NCBI GenBank assembly: GCA_020849765.1
Contig: JADLAY010000002.1
Span: 105,820-169,819, forward strand
DNA from: Anaerolineae bacterium
GTDB taxonomy: Bacteria > Chloroflexota > Anaerolineae > Aggregatilineales > Phototrophicaceae
Direction of reading: 5' to 3'
DNA length: 64,000 bases
Below the pieces are notes generated by a model. The model saw only the letters and a list, made by a program, of their open reading frames with translations. It did no database searches and was not told the DNA's origin. Position numbers and translations under genes: made by a program. Below, piece after piece: positions 35,154-44,581 of the stretch (positions within the stretch are counted from its first letter, which is position 1; every line of letters starts with the position of its first letter).

Positions 35154-36242
35154 CTATTCACTATTTGCCGCAAAGGGAAATGAAATTCCCACATCTTCCG
35201 CCAGCCCGAACAAGCTCTCGACCACATCCGGCGGCAGTTCAATGCCGTCTCGAAGCGCACGCTCGCGCCGATCCCACTCCATCTCGCCAGGGAGGAAGGT
35301 GCGCTCGGAACCCGCCGCTTTCGGCACCTCGTGGATGTAGTCCGCCAGCCAGTCGACGCGCTCGTCGAATTCGGACGGCGACAGCATCATGCTCGCGTCG
35401 ATGGCGATGAAGACCTGGCCCTGGTTGGCGTAGCCCGGCGGATTGCCCGGCACACCGACGACCCAGCTCGGCTGCTGGCGCGCCATCGCCGCGCCGGTCA
35501 TGACGCCCGCCAGCGTCTCGACGAGCAGCGCGAAGCCGTAGCCCTTGTGCAGCGCCATCGGCAGCAGGGCGCCCGTCTCCGGGAAGCTGCTGGGGTCGGT
35601 CGTCGGATTACCGTCGCCGTCGACCAGCCAGCCTTCAGGGATCGGCTGGCCCAGGTTCTTGGCCCGGATGACCTTGTTGGCCGCCACCGCGCTGGTCGCA
35701 ATGTCGAAGAAGATCGGCCGGTCACCGTGGGGAATCGCGTAGGCGATCGGGTTGGTGCCGAGCACCTTGCCGCGCGCGCCTGGGATCGCCATCTGCGGAT
35801 CGGTGTTGCAGATGGCGACGCCGATCATGCCGGCCAACGCCGCCCGCGTCGCATAGTAACCGGCGGCCCCGAAGTGGCTGGTATTCATGACGCTGACGTA
35901 ACCGACACCGACCGCCTTTGCCCTGGCGATTGCCATGTCCATCGCCCGCACCGCCGCCACGAATGGCAGCCCATGATGCCCGTCGATCAGCGCCCAGGCG
36001 CCGCCTTCGCGCACGACTTCGGCCACGGCATCCGCCCGCAGGCGCTCGACCGGGAAGTTGCGCAACAGCGGTCGCAGTTGGCGCGTGCCATGCGTGTGCA
36101 CCCCCCAGCTATCGGTCGTGACCAGGATCTGCGCCGCGAGCCGTGCATCCTCGTCGCGAATGCCGACGCTCCGCATCGTTTGTGCGGCAAACGCTTCGAG
36201 TTCTGACGGGGATATGCGGATGCTCACGGCTCTAGTCTGCAT
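35154..36242 (-). CDS. Ldh2/malate-lactate dehydrogenase family oxidoreductase
   Basis: 362 aa of the Ldh2 (YlbC/YiaK/ComC) family, whose fold differs from classical LDH and whose members use NAD(P)H with 2-oxoacids such as 2,3-diketogulonate or sulfolactate. Visible motifs: DSWGVHTHGTRQLRPLL (~44-60, family His/Arg region), VMNTSHFGAAGYYA (catalytic His) and NPIAYAIPHGDRPIFFDIAT. It would oxidise a hydroxy acid such as lactate or sulfolactate or reduce an oxoacid. It starts 8 bases after the GntR regulator gene, so it is co-transcribed with it. Confidence 0.87.
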   Translation of the reverse strand: MQTRAVSIRISPSELEAFAAQTMRSVGIRDEDARLAAQILVTTDSWGVHTHGTRQLRPLLRNFPVERLRADAVAEVVREGGAWALIDGHHGLPFVAAVRAMDMAIARAKAVGVGYVSVMNTSHFGAAGYYATRAALAGMIGVAICNTDPQMAIPGARGKVLGTNPIAYAIPHGDRPIFFDIATSAVAANKVIRAKNLGQPIPEGWLVDGDGNPTTDPSSFPETGALLPMALHKGYGFALLVETLAGVMTGAAMARQQPSWVVGVPGNPPGYANQGQVFIAIDASMMLSPSEFDERVDWLADYIHEVPKAAGSERTFLPGEMEWDRRERALRDGIELPPDVVESLFGLAEDVGISFPFAANSE

Positions 36243-36250
36243 ACGATGGC

Positions 36251-37018
36251 CTAGGGTGTATCAAATTCATACGTTTTGATGATGCGGGTATAGGCGACCT
36301 GGAGATGCGTTTCGATCACCGCCAGCGCCCGCTCGACGTTCTTCTCGCGAATGACGTTGACGATCTCCTGGTGACGATCCAGCTGAATGCGGAAGTCGGA
36401 ATCGGCGACGTTGCGACTGAGCAGGAAGATGTAGATCTGCGGCCGCAAGTCCGACCAGACCGATTGCAGGCGCTTGTGATGGCTCGCCTGGTAGAGCACG
36501 TCGTGAAATTGCAGATCGAGATCGGCGGCGTCTTTTTCGGAGATGCCCTCGTTGACGCGCTCGATCATGACGTCGACCAGCCTCTGCATCTCGTCCAGAT
36601 CGGCGGGCGTGCCGTTGCGGATGGCGTACTGCATGGCGACGCGCTCCAGCCCGACGCGCAGGCTGTAGACCTCGTCGAAATCCTCGCGCGTCAGGCGTGC
36701 GACGATCGTGCGCCCGTTGCGCGGGATGGTGACAAGACCTTCGCGTTCCAGCTTTTGCAGCGCTTCACGGATGGGGCCGCGGCTGATGCCGAGCATCTTG
36801 GACAGCGGGACTTCGCGCAGCTGCTCGCCCGGCGCGATCTTGCCCATGAAGATGGCTTCGCGCAGGTAGTCGGCCACCCGGTCTGCCAGCGACATCTTGA
36901 GTGTTGGGACGACCTCCGCATCTTCGGCGTAGCTCAGGCTCTCCATCACGGGGAACCTGTCGGCCCCGTTGCTGGCCGCTCGCCGAGTCGATTTCGTGCT
37001 GCCATCACGCTTGTTCAT
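36251..37018 (-). CDS. GntR family regulator, FadR/FCD type
   Basis: 255 aa. The winged-helix domain covers ~42-105 (LADRVADYLREAIFMGKI, SKMLGISRGPIREALQKLE, wing NGRTIVAR). The FCD all-helical ligand domain covers ~110-250, with the metal-binding His residues in FHDVLYQ, RHQEIV and ETHLQ. Such regulators sense organic acids. AGGAAG lies 8 bases upstream of the ATG. It is the first gene of the ~18-kb operon and follows the candidate operator at 37197-37212, so it probably controls its own operon. Confidence 0.9.
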   Translation of the reverse strand: MNKRDGSTKSTRRAASNGADRFPVMESLSYAEDAEVVPTLKMSLADRVADYLREAIFMGKIAPGEQLREVPLSKMLGISRGPIREALQKLEREGLVTIPRNGRTIVARLTREDFDEVYSLRVGLERVAMQYAIRNGTPADLDEMQRLVDVMIERVNEGISEKDAADLDLQFHDVLYQASHHKRLQSVWSDLRPQIYIFLLSRNVADSDFRIQLDRHQEIVNVIREKNVERALAVIETHLQVAYTRIIKTYEFDTP

Positions 37019-37416
37019 TGGTCATGCTTCCTGAACTCGTGCCAACATCTGATAGGAGCATAGTGGCGCTCAGGAAAGGATCAAACCAATGCGCGGTTCG
37101 CGATTTGTGCGGAAATCAGGCAGGAAACAGGGGCGTGCCAAAAGCCATTTACGGGCAGAAATCATCACCAAAACCTTCTATTCGTATCTATATATGTAAA
37201 TGTTGACATTTAACAGTTAGCAGAATTTAAGCGATCTTTTCAGGCTTGTCAAGATATTCGTGAAGCCGCCGCATTCGAGATTAATGCACCGTGCTGCTGC
37301 GCCCACATGCGTCTGCCCCGCGTAGGGCGGGCGTCAGCCGAGCGCAGCCCAGCTTTATGAAATTCAGCATTACAATAGGGGGCGATTTCCCTTGCATGCG
37401 ATTGGAGATGAATCCC
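37019..37416. other. Divergent regulatory region of 398 bases
   Basis: It lies between the regulator-led operon (minus) and the DUF3160 gene (plus). It contains the promoter and operator listed separately and an AT-rich block at 37160-37260. Nothing coding is convincing. Confidence 0.5.
37197..37252 (-). promoter_or_regulatory. Promoter and operator of the sugar-acid operon
   Basis: Reading the minus strand, TTGACA (complement of 37247-37252) is followed after 17 bases by TAAATT (complement of 37224-37229). Immediately downstream is the perfect dyad TAAATGT-TG-ACATTTA (37197-37212), whose core TGTNNACA fits FadR/FCD-type sites. This placement would let the GntR protein block elongation or initiation. 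Boxes were found by eye. Confidence 0.55.
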
Positions 37417-39612
37417 ATGCGCAAGACCTTACCTGGCCTCCTGTTGTTGGTCATGCTGCTGTTCAGCGTGCCGACCGCCCTGATGCAGGTCGACCTGCCG
37501 CCGGTGACGCCGGTGGAAAATCCGGACACCTTCCAAAACAGCTACGTCAATTGGGACTGGCAGGCCTTTGGCGAGATGTGGTTCAGTGAACCGCCGCCGG
37601 ACCCGCTCACTATCGAGCTGCCGGACGCATACATGGGCAGCCTGCCGAGCGGCCCGTTCGACTTATCACAGGTGCGCTTCCTGGACGACACCAACCTGGA
37701 CGACGCACAGCGCGCTCTGCTGGCGCAGAATGGCTTTGTCGTCGTGCCCGGCGGTATCGATCAGTTTGAAGATCCGTATCGCAACGATGGCACCTGGGAC
37801 ATTTACAGCGGCCACGGCTACTGGGTGACGACCGACTCGCTGCTGCACGCGTTGTACGTCGCCTTCAACAACCTGCTCAACTTCCTTGAGACGGATGAAC
37901 TCTACGCCCGCGTACACAGTGTCGCTCTCGAAAGCTATCAGTCGGCTTTCGCGCAGTACCAGGCCGCTCAGGGATCGGCGCTGGAGGCCCCCGCGCATGC
38001 GGCAGCACTCTACTATGCGGTAGCACTCGGATTGCTCGATGCCGATGCCTACGCCAGCACGGTCGATCCTGCCCTGCAAGCGGATGCCGCCAGTCTGATC
38101 GACGCTGCCACCGCCGCCGAGGGACGTCTCGATGTGTCGTTCCTGCCCAGCTACCAGGAAGATTTCAGCCAGTACAAGCCGCGCGGCAACTACACGTCCA
38201 GCGATCTGTTGCAGCGCTACTTCCGCGGCATGATGTGGCTGGGGCGCATCACGTTCCTGGCCCGCGACGACGCATCGCTGCAGGCGAGCCTGCTGGCCCT
38301 GCGTGCGATGGAACAATCGGGCGCGGTCGCGGATTGGGCGGCGGTTTCGGATACGCTGACCTATTTGATCGGGCCGACCGACAATCTTGGCCCGGCGGAA
38401 TATCTGCCGCTGGCGCAGTCCATCTACGGCGACGACCTGCCGCTCGAGGCGCTCGCCGACGCGGGCCGTCTGGCGGATTTCCGCGCCCAAGTCCAGGCCC
38501 TGCCCGGCCCACGGATCAACAACGTCGTCCGCCCGATCGGCACTGTGGCTGAGGAGTTGGACGACAGCACACGCGGCTTCCGCCTGTTCGGCCAGCGCTT
38601 CACCTTTGACGGCTACGCCATGCAGCGGCTGATTTACCCGAACGTCGGCGACGCGGGCAGCGAGCGCGCATTGCCGTCCGGGCTGGACGTCGCCGCCGCG
38701 CTGGGCTCAGACGTCGCCTACGATCTGCTGGCTGAGCAGGGTGATACGAGCTACCTCAACTACGACGCCAACATGAGCGGCCTGCGCGAAGAGGTCAATC
38801 AGATCAGCGGTGCCGACTGGTTGGAGAACATCTACGGTGGCTGGCTGATGGCGCTGCAGCCGCTGTGGAACCGGAGCGAGCAGCCCTACCCGTCGCTGAT
38901 GAACACCGACGCCTGGCGCCTGCGCGATCTGCAGGCGGGGTTGGGCAGTTGGGCTGAACTCAAGCACGCGACGGTGCTCTACGCCGCGCAGCCGATGGGT
39001 GGCCTCGGCGGCGGTGGTGAATACGTCGCCGACACGACCAACTACGTCGAGCCGAATCCGCTCGTCTTCAGCCGAATCGCGGTGATCGCCGCCTCGGTCG
39101 TCCAGGGACTGGATGCGCGCGGGTTCGCCGTACAGGACTTCACGAACGGCGAGCCGAGCGGATCGTCGATGATCCGGGAAGCCTTCTTCCGCCTGTCGAT
39201 CCTGTCCGCACAGATGGCGGATATGGCGAACAAGCATCTGTGGGGTATCCCGCTAACCGACGAGGAGCAGATCTTCCTCAAGTATCACTTCGGCGAGTCG
39301 CTCTGGTACGTTCGCTACGCGTCAGAACTGGTGCTGGCCGATCCTCCGACGATGGCCGCGCTCGTGACCGACGTCGCGAGCAACCCGGACGCGGGCACCG
39401 TCCTGCAGGTGGGCACCGGCTACGTCGATTACATCTACGTCGTCACCGATAGCCCGCAGGGTCTGCAGCTCACACGGGGCTCGGTTTACAGCTACTACGA
39501 ATTCGTCAACGACATCGACAGCCGCCTGACCGACGAAGCATGGCGCGCCAGCGTGCAAGCCGGCGAACTGCCGCCGCGCCCGGCCTGGATCAGCGCATTC
39601 TTCGCCGAGTAG
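37417..39612 (+). CDS. Secreted DUF3160 family protein
   Basis: 731 aa from ATG 37417, chosen because GGAG lies nine bases upstream and a signal peptide starts there (MRKTLPGLLLLVMLLF, then SVPTALMQ). The mature protein matches the DUF3160 pattern: GYWVTTDSLLHALYVAFNNL (~140-160), ENIYGGWLMALQPLW (~470-485), and SWAELKHATVLYAAQ (~510-525). The family is exported and of unknown function. The end of its signal peptide (FSVPTALMQ) is nearly identical to that of the PASTA protein at 15773 (FSAPTALMQ). Monocistronic, with a hairpin after the stop. Confidence 0.85.
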   Translation: MRKTLPGLLLLVMLLFSVPTALMQVDLPPVTPVENPDTFQNSYVNWDWQAFGEMWFSEPPPDPLTIELPDAYMGSLPSGPFDLSQVRFLDDTNLDDAQRALLAQNGFVVVPGGIDQFEDPYRNDGTWDIYSGHGYWVTTDSLLHALYVAFNNLLNFLETDELYARVHSVALESYQSAFAQYQAAQGSALEAPAHAAALYYAVALGLLDADAYASTVDPALQADAASLIDAATAAEGRLDVSFLPSYQEDFSQYKPRGNYTSSDLLQRYFRGMMWLGRITFLARDDASLQASLLALRAMEQSGAVADWAAVSDTLTYLIGPTDNLGPAEYLPLAQSIYGDDLPLEALADAGRLADFRAQVQALPGPRINNVVRPIGTVAEELDDSTRGFRLFGQRFTFDGYAMQRLIYPNVGDAGSERALPSGLDVAAALGSDVAYDLLAEQGDTSYLNYDANMSGLREEVNQISGADWLENIYGGWLMALQPLWNRSEQPYPSLMNTDAWRLRDLQAGLGSWAELKHATVLYAAQPMGGLGGGGEYVADTTNYVEPNPLVFSRIAVIAASVVQGLDARGFAVQDFTNGEPSGSSMIREAFFRLSILSAQMADMANKHLWGIPLTDEEQIFLKYHFGESLWYVRYASELVLADPPTMAALVTDVASNPDAGTVLQVGTGYVDYIYVVTDSPQGLQLTRGSVYSYYEFVNDIDSRLTDEAWRASVQAGELPPRPAWISAFFAE

Positions 39613-39621
39613 GACGCGCTC

Positions 39622-39652
39622 AACCGGGGCGATCAGCGTGATCGCCCCGGTT
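39622..39652. terminator. Bidirectional hairpin terminator
   Basis: Perfect 14-base arms AACCGGGGCGATCA (39622-39635) and TGATCGCCCCGGTT (39639-39652) with a GCG loop, between the convergent DUF3160 gene and the small membrane protein gene. No T run follows. Confidence 0.75.
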
Positions 39653-39701
39653 GCCGCATCTCCCCTGTGTCATGTCATTTCCGCTCTGACTGACGCCGTT
39701 T

Positions 39702-40268
39702 CTACCAAACGATGTGAACCGTGCGGCATCGTCCCACCTTCGTGACCCATTCTGGCGTGTGATCGGGACTCAGGGAGACAAGACTGATAGGCGCGTCCAA
39801 TCCAATCACCGGACTATCAGGAAGCGCGAGCAACGCGCGGATACCTCGATCGTCCCACGTGATGATCGTGGCTTCTGCACATTGTTGTACCGTCGACTCT
39901 CCCCAAAGCCGGACGATGTCGCCAAGTTTGAGATGCTGATCGTCGGATCGATAACGAAGTTCGTAGCTGTCACCCGTGAAGACCTTCAAGGCGGAAGCGA
40001 GGAAATCGGTGTTGCCTGGGTCGGGCAGCACCACTCCAAGCGCGGACAGCGAACCATGCGTCACATCTGAACGCATCCATCCGAGCCAACCGACAATGCC
40101 CAGCGTGCACAGCAAAACCAACACACCAGCCAGGACAAGCTGATGCCTGAGGAAGACATGAGCAGGCTCCCTTGGCGCAGTTTTCTCCGTCCTGACCGGC
40201 AGCGCCAGCAACAATGACATCAGCAACAAAGCGACTGACCGCCATCTTGAGGATAACTGCCGCTTCAT
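39702..40268 (-). CDS. Small membrane protein of unknown function
   Basis: 188 aa. Two hydrophobic segments at ~9-25 and ~45-66 flank a short basic, Pro-containing loop, and a ~120-residue soluble C-terminus follows. The C-terminus contains a beta-rich stretch LKLGDIVRLWGEST that looks like an OB-like barrel, and a Cys pair (QQCAEA, GRCRTV). I do not recognise a family. It is divergent from the LuxR-nSTAND-WD40 gene with 233 bases between the starts, so it may share its regulation. Confidence 0.55.
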   Translation of the reverse strand: MKRQLSSRWRSVALLLMSLLLALPVRTEKTAPREPAHVFLRHQLVLAGVLVLLCTLGIVGWLGWMRSDVTHGSLSALGVVLPDPGNTDFLASALKVFTGDSYELRYRSDDQHLKLGDIVRLWGESTVQQCAEATIITWDDRGIRALLALPDSPVIGLDAPISLVSLSPDHTPEWVTKVGRCRTVHIVW

Positions 40269-40501
40269 GCTGTGCTGCCTCCCTCGAGCGGCTGGTCGAA
40301 TACAAGCCGCCGCCCAGGCTGTACCAGCGAATTACGGGAAGCGACGTCTCGAATGTAGGCGAATGCATCAACGCTCGAACCTTTCCTTTAGGTGGGAAAA
40401 GAAGGGGAAAAGGAGGGGATTCCTCGGCTCAGTGGCACGATGCCCCCAAAAATCTGCTAGGATAGGGCCGAGAATGCTATTTGACGCGACAGGAGTCTGC
40501 T

Positions 40502-43500
40502 ATGTCCTTGATAAGCACGCAGCGTCCTGACTGCCATCTTGTCGATCTGATGACATCGCGTGAAAAAGAGATCCTGCCACTGCTCGCGGAAGGGCTGTCG
40601 AACCGCGAAATCGCCGACCGCCTGATGATCGGCTACACGACGGTCAAGTGGTACAACCAGCAAATCTACGACAAGCTCGGTTTGGACGGGTCGCATCGTA
40701 AACGAAGATGGGCCGTCCACTGTGCGCAGAAGTTGGGGCTGCTGCCGAACGGCCATAATTCTGAGACTGCCCTCGTCCTGGTGGGCGATAACCCCTACAA
40801 AGGTCTGGATGCATTCCAGACAGAGGATGCGCATCTCTTCTTTGGGCGCGAAGCGTTTGTCGATCAGCTCTTGGAACAGCTCCAGATCAATCGAAGTACA
40901 CATCGTTTTCTGGCCGTTGTAGGGCCCTCGGGCAGTGGCAAATCGAGCATTGTTCGAGCCGGGTTGATCCCTGCCATCCAGAGCAATCGACTGCCAGGAT
41001 CGAAGGATTGGGTGGTCGCGACGATGTTTCCAGGCGTCAATCCGTTCTTCGAACTGGAGGCCGCGCTGCATACTGTCGCGCAAAAACAACAATCCGAACT
41101 CCTGGAGATATTCCAGCGCGATGCCAATGGATTAGCGCGTGTCAGCACCATGATTCTGCCGGAAGGCCAGCCGCTGCTGATCATCATCGATCAATTCGAA
41201 GAGTTGTTCACGCTGGTCGAACATCCTGAGATTGCCCGGCGGTTCATGGATCTCATCTACGCCGCGGTCACCGATCCGCGCAGTAAGGTTCATGTGATCA
41301 TCACGCTGCGAGCGGACTTCCTGGATCGACCGTTGATGTATCCGGACATTAGCTGGTTAATTGAGGAACAGCATGCGCTGGTTGGCCCGCTAAAGCCCGA
41401 TGAGATGGAGCGTGCTGTTCTGCTTCCGGCGCAGCAGGCCAATGTCACGATTGAACCGGCGGTCATCGCCAAGATCCTGGCCGAAGCCCACGAACAGCCG
41501 GGCGTTCTTCCTTTGCTGCAGTTCGCCCTCACCGAACTGTTCGATAACCGCGTGGTGAACACCATTAGCCTGAAAACCTACGAGGAAATCGGTGGTTTGC
41601 GCCAGACGCTCACGCGACAGGCGGATAAAGTGCTCGCCTCGCTCGACGCAGATCAGCAGAGCATTGTGCGCCAGTTAATGCTGCGTTTGATCACGTTGGG
41701 TGAAGGCACAGAGGATGTTCGGCGGCGTGTGCCCATGGCTGAACTGCGGTCGATGCACGTCTCGACCGAGGCGTTGGAGTACGTCATCCAGTTCCTGACC
41801 GCTAATCGCCTGCTGACGGTCGATCTGGATCCGTCATCGCGAACGCCCGCGGTTGAAGTCTCGCACGAGGCGTTGATCCGCGAGTGGGCAACCCTGCGCC
41901 AATGGCTCGACGAAAGCCGAAATGACGTCCGTATGCAGCGGTTGTTGAACATCGCCGCGAGCGAGTGGAATCGGCACGAGCGCGACGTGAGCTATCTGAT
42001 GCGTGGGGGCCGTCTGGCTCAGTTTCGCACCTGGCAAGAATTGACCACGATTGTCCTCACGCAGCTAGAAACCGAATTCCTCACCGCCAGCACGGAAGAA
42101 CACGAGCGCCAACGGCGGTTGCAGCGGGTGCGGCGCAACGTCGCGCTTGCGGTGGCTGTCGCGGCTGCGCTCATGATGGGAGTCCTAGCCTTGCTGGCGA
42201 ACAGCGCACGAAACCAGGCCGAGCTTGCCGAAACCGACGCGCGGCAGCAGGCTGGTGTCTTGCTGGCCGCGCAGGCTGAATCAGAGCTGGACAACGGCTA
42301 CTACGACCGTGCAGTACTGCTCGCTTTGGACGCGATCGAGAACTACCCCTACTCCCCACAGGCAGAACACGCGCTGGGACAGGCAGTGAGCTACAACCGC
42401 GCATTGCAGCAATACGACTTGCATACGCAGGCGATCACAAGCATTGACTGGTCGCCCGACGGCAGAAGAGTCGCGACATCGAGCAGTGATAACACGGTTC
42501 AAATCTGGGATGCCACAAGTGGTGAACAGCAGCTCCGAATCGAGTTACCTCTCGGAATCACCGGCAATTCTTTCGACTGGGGACTCACGGTCAAATGGCT
42601 GCCAGATGGCGATCGGCTTGTCGTGCTGATGGGCGATCGTTTTCTCCTCGGCAGCCAGGACTACGACATGGCGATCTATGATGCGAACACGGGAGAGCAG
42701 ATCCAAAGCGACGAGCTAGACAATGCTATCGAACCGATTGCCGGAGTAGGCAGCGTCACCAGCGCCACACACTACGCCACAGGACAAGCCGTTGCCGTTT
42801 CAGCCAATGGAAAACTAGCGACGGTCGGCGGCAACAATACGGCCATCGTCTGGGACGAGACACTTCGAAATCCTGCGCTGGTGCTGGAGGGGCACAGTCA
42901 AGCCGTCAACAGCGTGGACTGGTCACCCGAAGAGACGCGAATCGCCACGGCCAGTGAAGACGGTACGGTGCGCATCTGGGATGCGGACACAGGTGAGAAC
43001 ATCGCGGTTTTGTCCGCTGGTGACAATCCAGTCAATCAAGCCATGTGGTCACCTGATGGCGCCCTCATCGCAGCGGCGCTTGAAAATGGTGACGTCAACA
43101 TTTGGGACTCCGTCACAGGTGATTTGGTGAAGTTTTTTCAAACCGATGGGGGCATCGTCTGGAGCATCGCCTGGTCGCGTGACGGGGCTTATCTTGCCAC
43201 CGGGAGTAATGACGCAGTCGCGCGTGCCTGGGACGTCGCGACCGGCGATATGATCGTGGCCTTACGCGGGCACCGGAACTTCATCAGCGCTCTGGCCTGG
43301 TCACCACGTGGAGATATTCTCGCATCGGCAGGTGCAGGCGGCATCGCGCGCATCTGGAATGCGGCGCCAAGTACCGCCTGGCTGAGCTTACCCTACCCGT
43401 ACACGGGAGAACTGGATTGGTCATCAGATGGTCGGCATCTGGCGGCCAGCATAGGCGACTGGTGGGCAGGAGTGACTACAACCGACGTGGCAATCTGGGA

Positions 43501-44467
43501 CGTTCAGGAGCGCACACTGTTACAAGATCGACTTTTCGAGCGCGACGGATGGTATGTCCTGCAAACCATGTACGCGCCAGATGACCGCTCACTTCTGATA
43601 CGCGCCGGAACAGGTCCACTTTTGTCCTCGCCCCTGCCAGATAGTGAGACAGCAGTCTACATAATCAACTCAGAAACGGGCGAGCTGCTCCAAACGTTCA
43701 CGCATAATGGCCCCTCCATCATTCGCGCTGCCGACTGGTCACCCGACGGCCAATATATCGTGGGCGGCCTCGGTGGTGGCAGTCTGGTGGTTTGGTCCGT
43801 GGAAACCGGCAGCCTCATCTACGCGGGCGAATGTGGTGACTGGATTAACAGTGTCAGCTGGGCCCCTGATGGCTCCCGCTTCGCCGCGATGTGCCAGACA
43901 TCCGGGACCGGCCAATTCGACAACAAGGTGCAGGTGTTCGACGCGCAAATCGGCAGTCTAGCGACGACACTTCACGATGACGATCCACTTGCAATTGCGC
44001 AGTTCGTCCGCTGGTCGCCGGACAGCACGCGAATTGCCAGTACGGGCGGCAACGACGAGGTCGGCAGTCAAAACAATCCGGTCATCATCTGGGATGCGAA
44101 CACGGGAGAGAAACTGCTTTCAATCGTGAGGCACGCCGGACAAGTCTGGTCCGTAAGCTGGTCACCTAACGGGGAGCGCATCGTCTCTGGCAGTTCGGAC
44201 GACACGACGCGCGTGTGGGACTCGGCGACCGGTGCAGAACTCCTGACCCTGACGACACCCAACAACTGGTCTGCTGCACCGGAGTGGTCGCCTGATGGAC
44301 AGTATGTGGCGGTCAGCCGCTTCTCATTCGACGAGCCGGGCGGGGTCGAGGTCTGGCGCGTGTGGCAGTCCACCGACGAGCTGATTGCGTACGCCAAAGA
44401 CTGCTGCGTGTTCCGGGGTTTCACGCCGGAAGAGCTTGACACGTTTGGCCTCACCGAGTCGGAGTAG
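40502..44467 (+). CDS. LuxR-HTH / nSTAND NTPase / transmembrane / 14 WD40-repeat protein
   Basis: 1321 aa from ATG 40502, preceded by AGGAG (40491-40495). Domains in order: LuxR-type HTH at ~17-61 (SREKEILPLLAEGLSNREIA); STAND-type NTPase ~100-470 with Walker A GPSGSGKS (141-148), Walker B LLIIIDQFEELFTLV (~225-239) and the helical SHEALIREW region (~454-462); a transmembrane helix ~547-566 after RRLQRVRR, placing the N-terminus inside. From ~640 to the end come about 14 WD40 repeats (two seven-bladed propellers, e.g. VDWSPEETRIATASEDGTVR), predicted outside the membrane. It is probably a ligand-sensing switch that links outside signals to transcription or defence. The activity is inferred from architecture. 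Confidence 0.85.
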   Translation: MSLISTQRPDCHLVDLMTSREKEILPLLAEGLSNREIADRLMIGYTTVKWYNQQIYDKLGLDGSHRKRRWAVHCAQKLGLLPNGHNSETALVLVGDNPYKGLDAFQTEDAHLFFGREAFVDQLLEQLQINRSTHRFLAVVGPSGSGKSSIVRAGLIPAIQSNRLPGSKDWVVATMFPGVNPFFELEAALHTVAQKQQSELLEIFQRDANGLARVSTMILPEGQPLLIIIDQFEELFTLVEHPEIARRFMDLIYAAVTDPRSKVHVIITLRADFLDRPLMYPDISWLIEEQHALVGPLKPDEMERAVLLPAQQANVTIEPAVIAKILAEAHEQPGVLPLLQFALTELFDNRVVNTISLKTYEEIGGLRQTLTRQADKVLASLDADQQSIVRQLMLRLITLGEGTEDVRRRVPMAELRSMHVSTEALEYVIQFLTANRLLTVDLDPSSRTPAVEVSHEALIREWATLRQWLDESRNDVRMQRLLNIAASEWNRHERDVSYLMRGGRLAQFRTWQELTTIVLTQLETEFLTASTEEHERQRRLQRVRRNVALAVAVAAALMMGVLALLANSARNQAELAETDARQQAGVLLAAQAESELDNGYYDRAVLLALDAIENYPYSPQAEHALGQAVSYNRALQQYDLHTQAITSIDWSPDGRRVATSSSDNTVQIWDATSGEQQLRIELPLGITGNSFDWGLTVKWLPDGDRLVVLMGDRFLLGSQDYDMAIYDANTGEQIQSDELDNAIEPIAGVGSVTSATHYATGQAVAVSANGKLATVGGNNTAIVWDETLRNPALVLEGHSQAVNSVDWSPEETRIATASEDGTVRIWDADTGENIAVLSAGDNPVNQAMWSPDGALIAAALENGDVNIWDSVTGDLVKFFQTDGGIVWSIAWSRDGAYLATGSNDAVARAWDVATGDMIVALRGHRNFISALAWSPRGDILASAGAGGIARIWNAAPSTAWLSLPYPYTGELDWSSDGRHLAASIGDWWAGVTTTDVAIWDVQERTLLQDRLFERDGWYVLQTMYAPDDRSLLIRAGTGPLLSSPLPDSETAVYIINSETGELLQTFTHNGPSIIRAADWSPDGQYIVGGLGGGSLVVWSVETGSLIYAGECGDWINSVSWAPDGSRFAAMCQTSGTGQFDNKVQVFDAQIGSLATTLHDDDPLAIAQFVRWSPDSTRIASTGGNDEVGSQNNPVIIWDANTGEKLLSIVRHAGQVWSVSWSPNGERIVSGSSDDTTRVWDSATGAELLTLTTPNNWSAAPEWSPDGQYVAVSRFSFDEPGGVEVWRVWQSTDELIAYAKDCCVFRGFTPEELDTFGLTESE

Positions 44468-44493
44468 ATTGGTGGGATAGCCTAAGCGAACAA

Positions 44494-44519
44494 GCCCGAT
44501 GCAATGCATTGGGCTCTTT
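44494..44519 (+). terminator. Rho-independent terminator after the WD40 protein gene
   Basis: Arms GCCCGATGC (44494-44502) and GCATTGGGC (44506-44514) with AAT between, followed by TCTTT. It lies between convergent genes and is nearly identical to the hairpin at 1442. Confidence 0.7.
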
Positions 44520-44581
44520 GGTTCTCAGATGCGCCAGGCAATCAGATACAGACTCGGGTACTACATCTGGTCGAATGTCGC

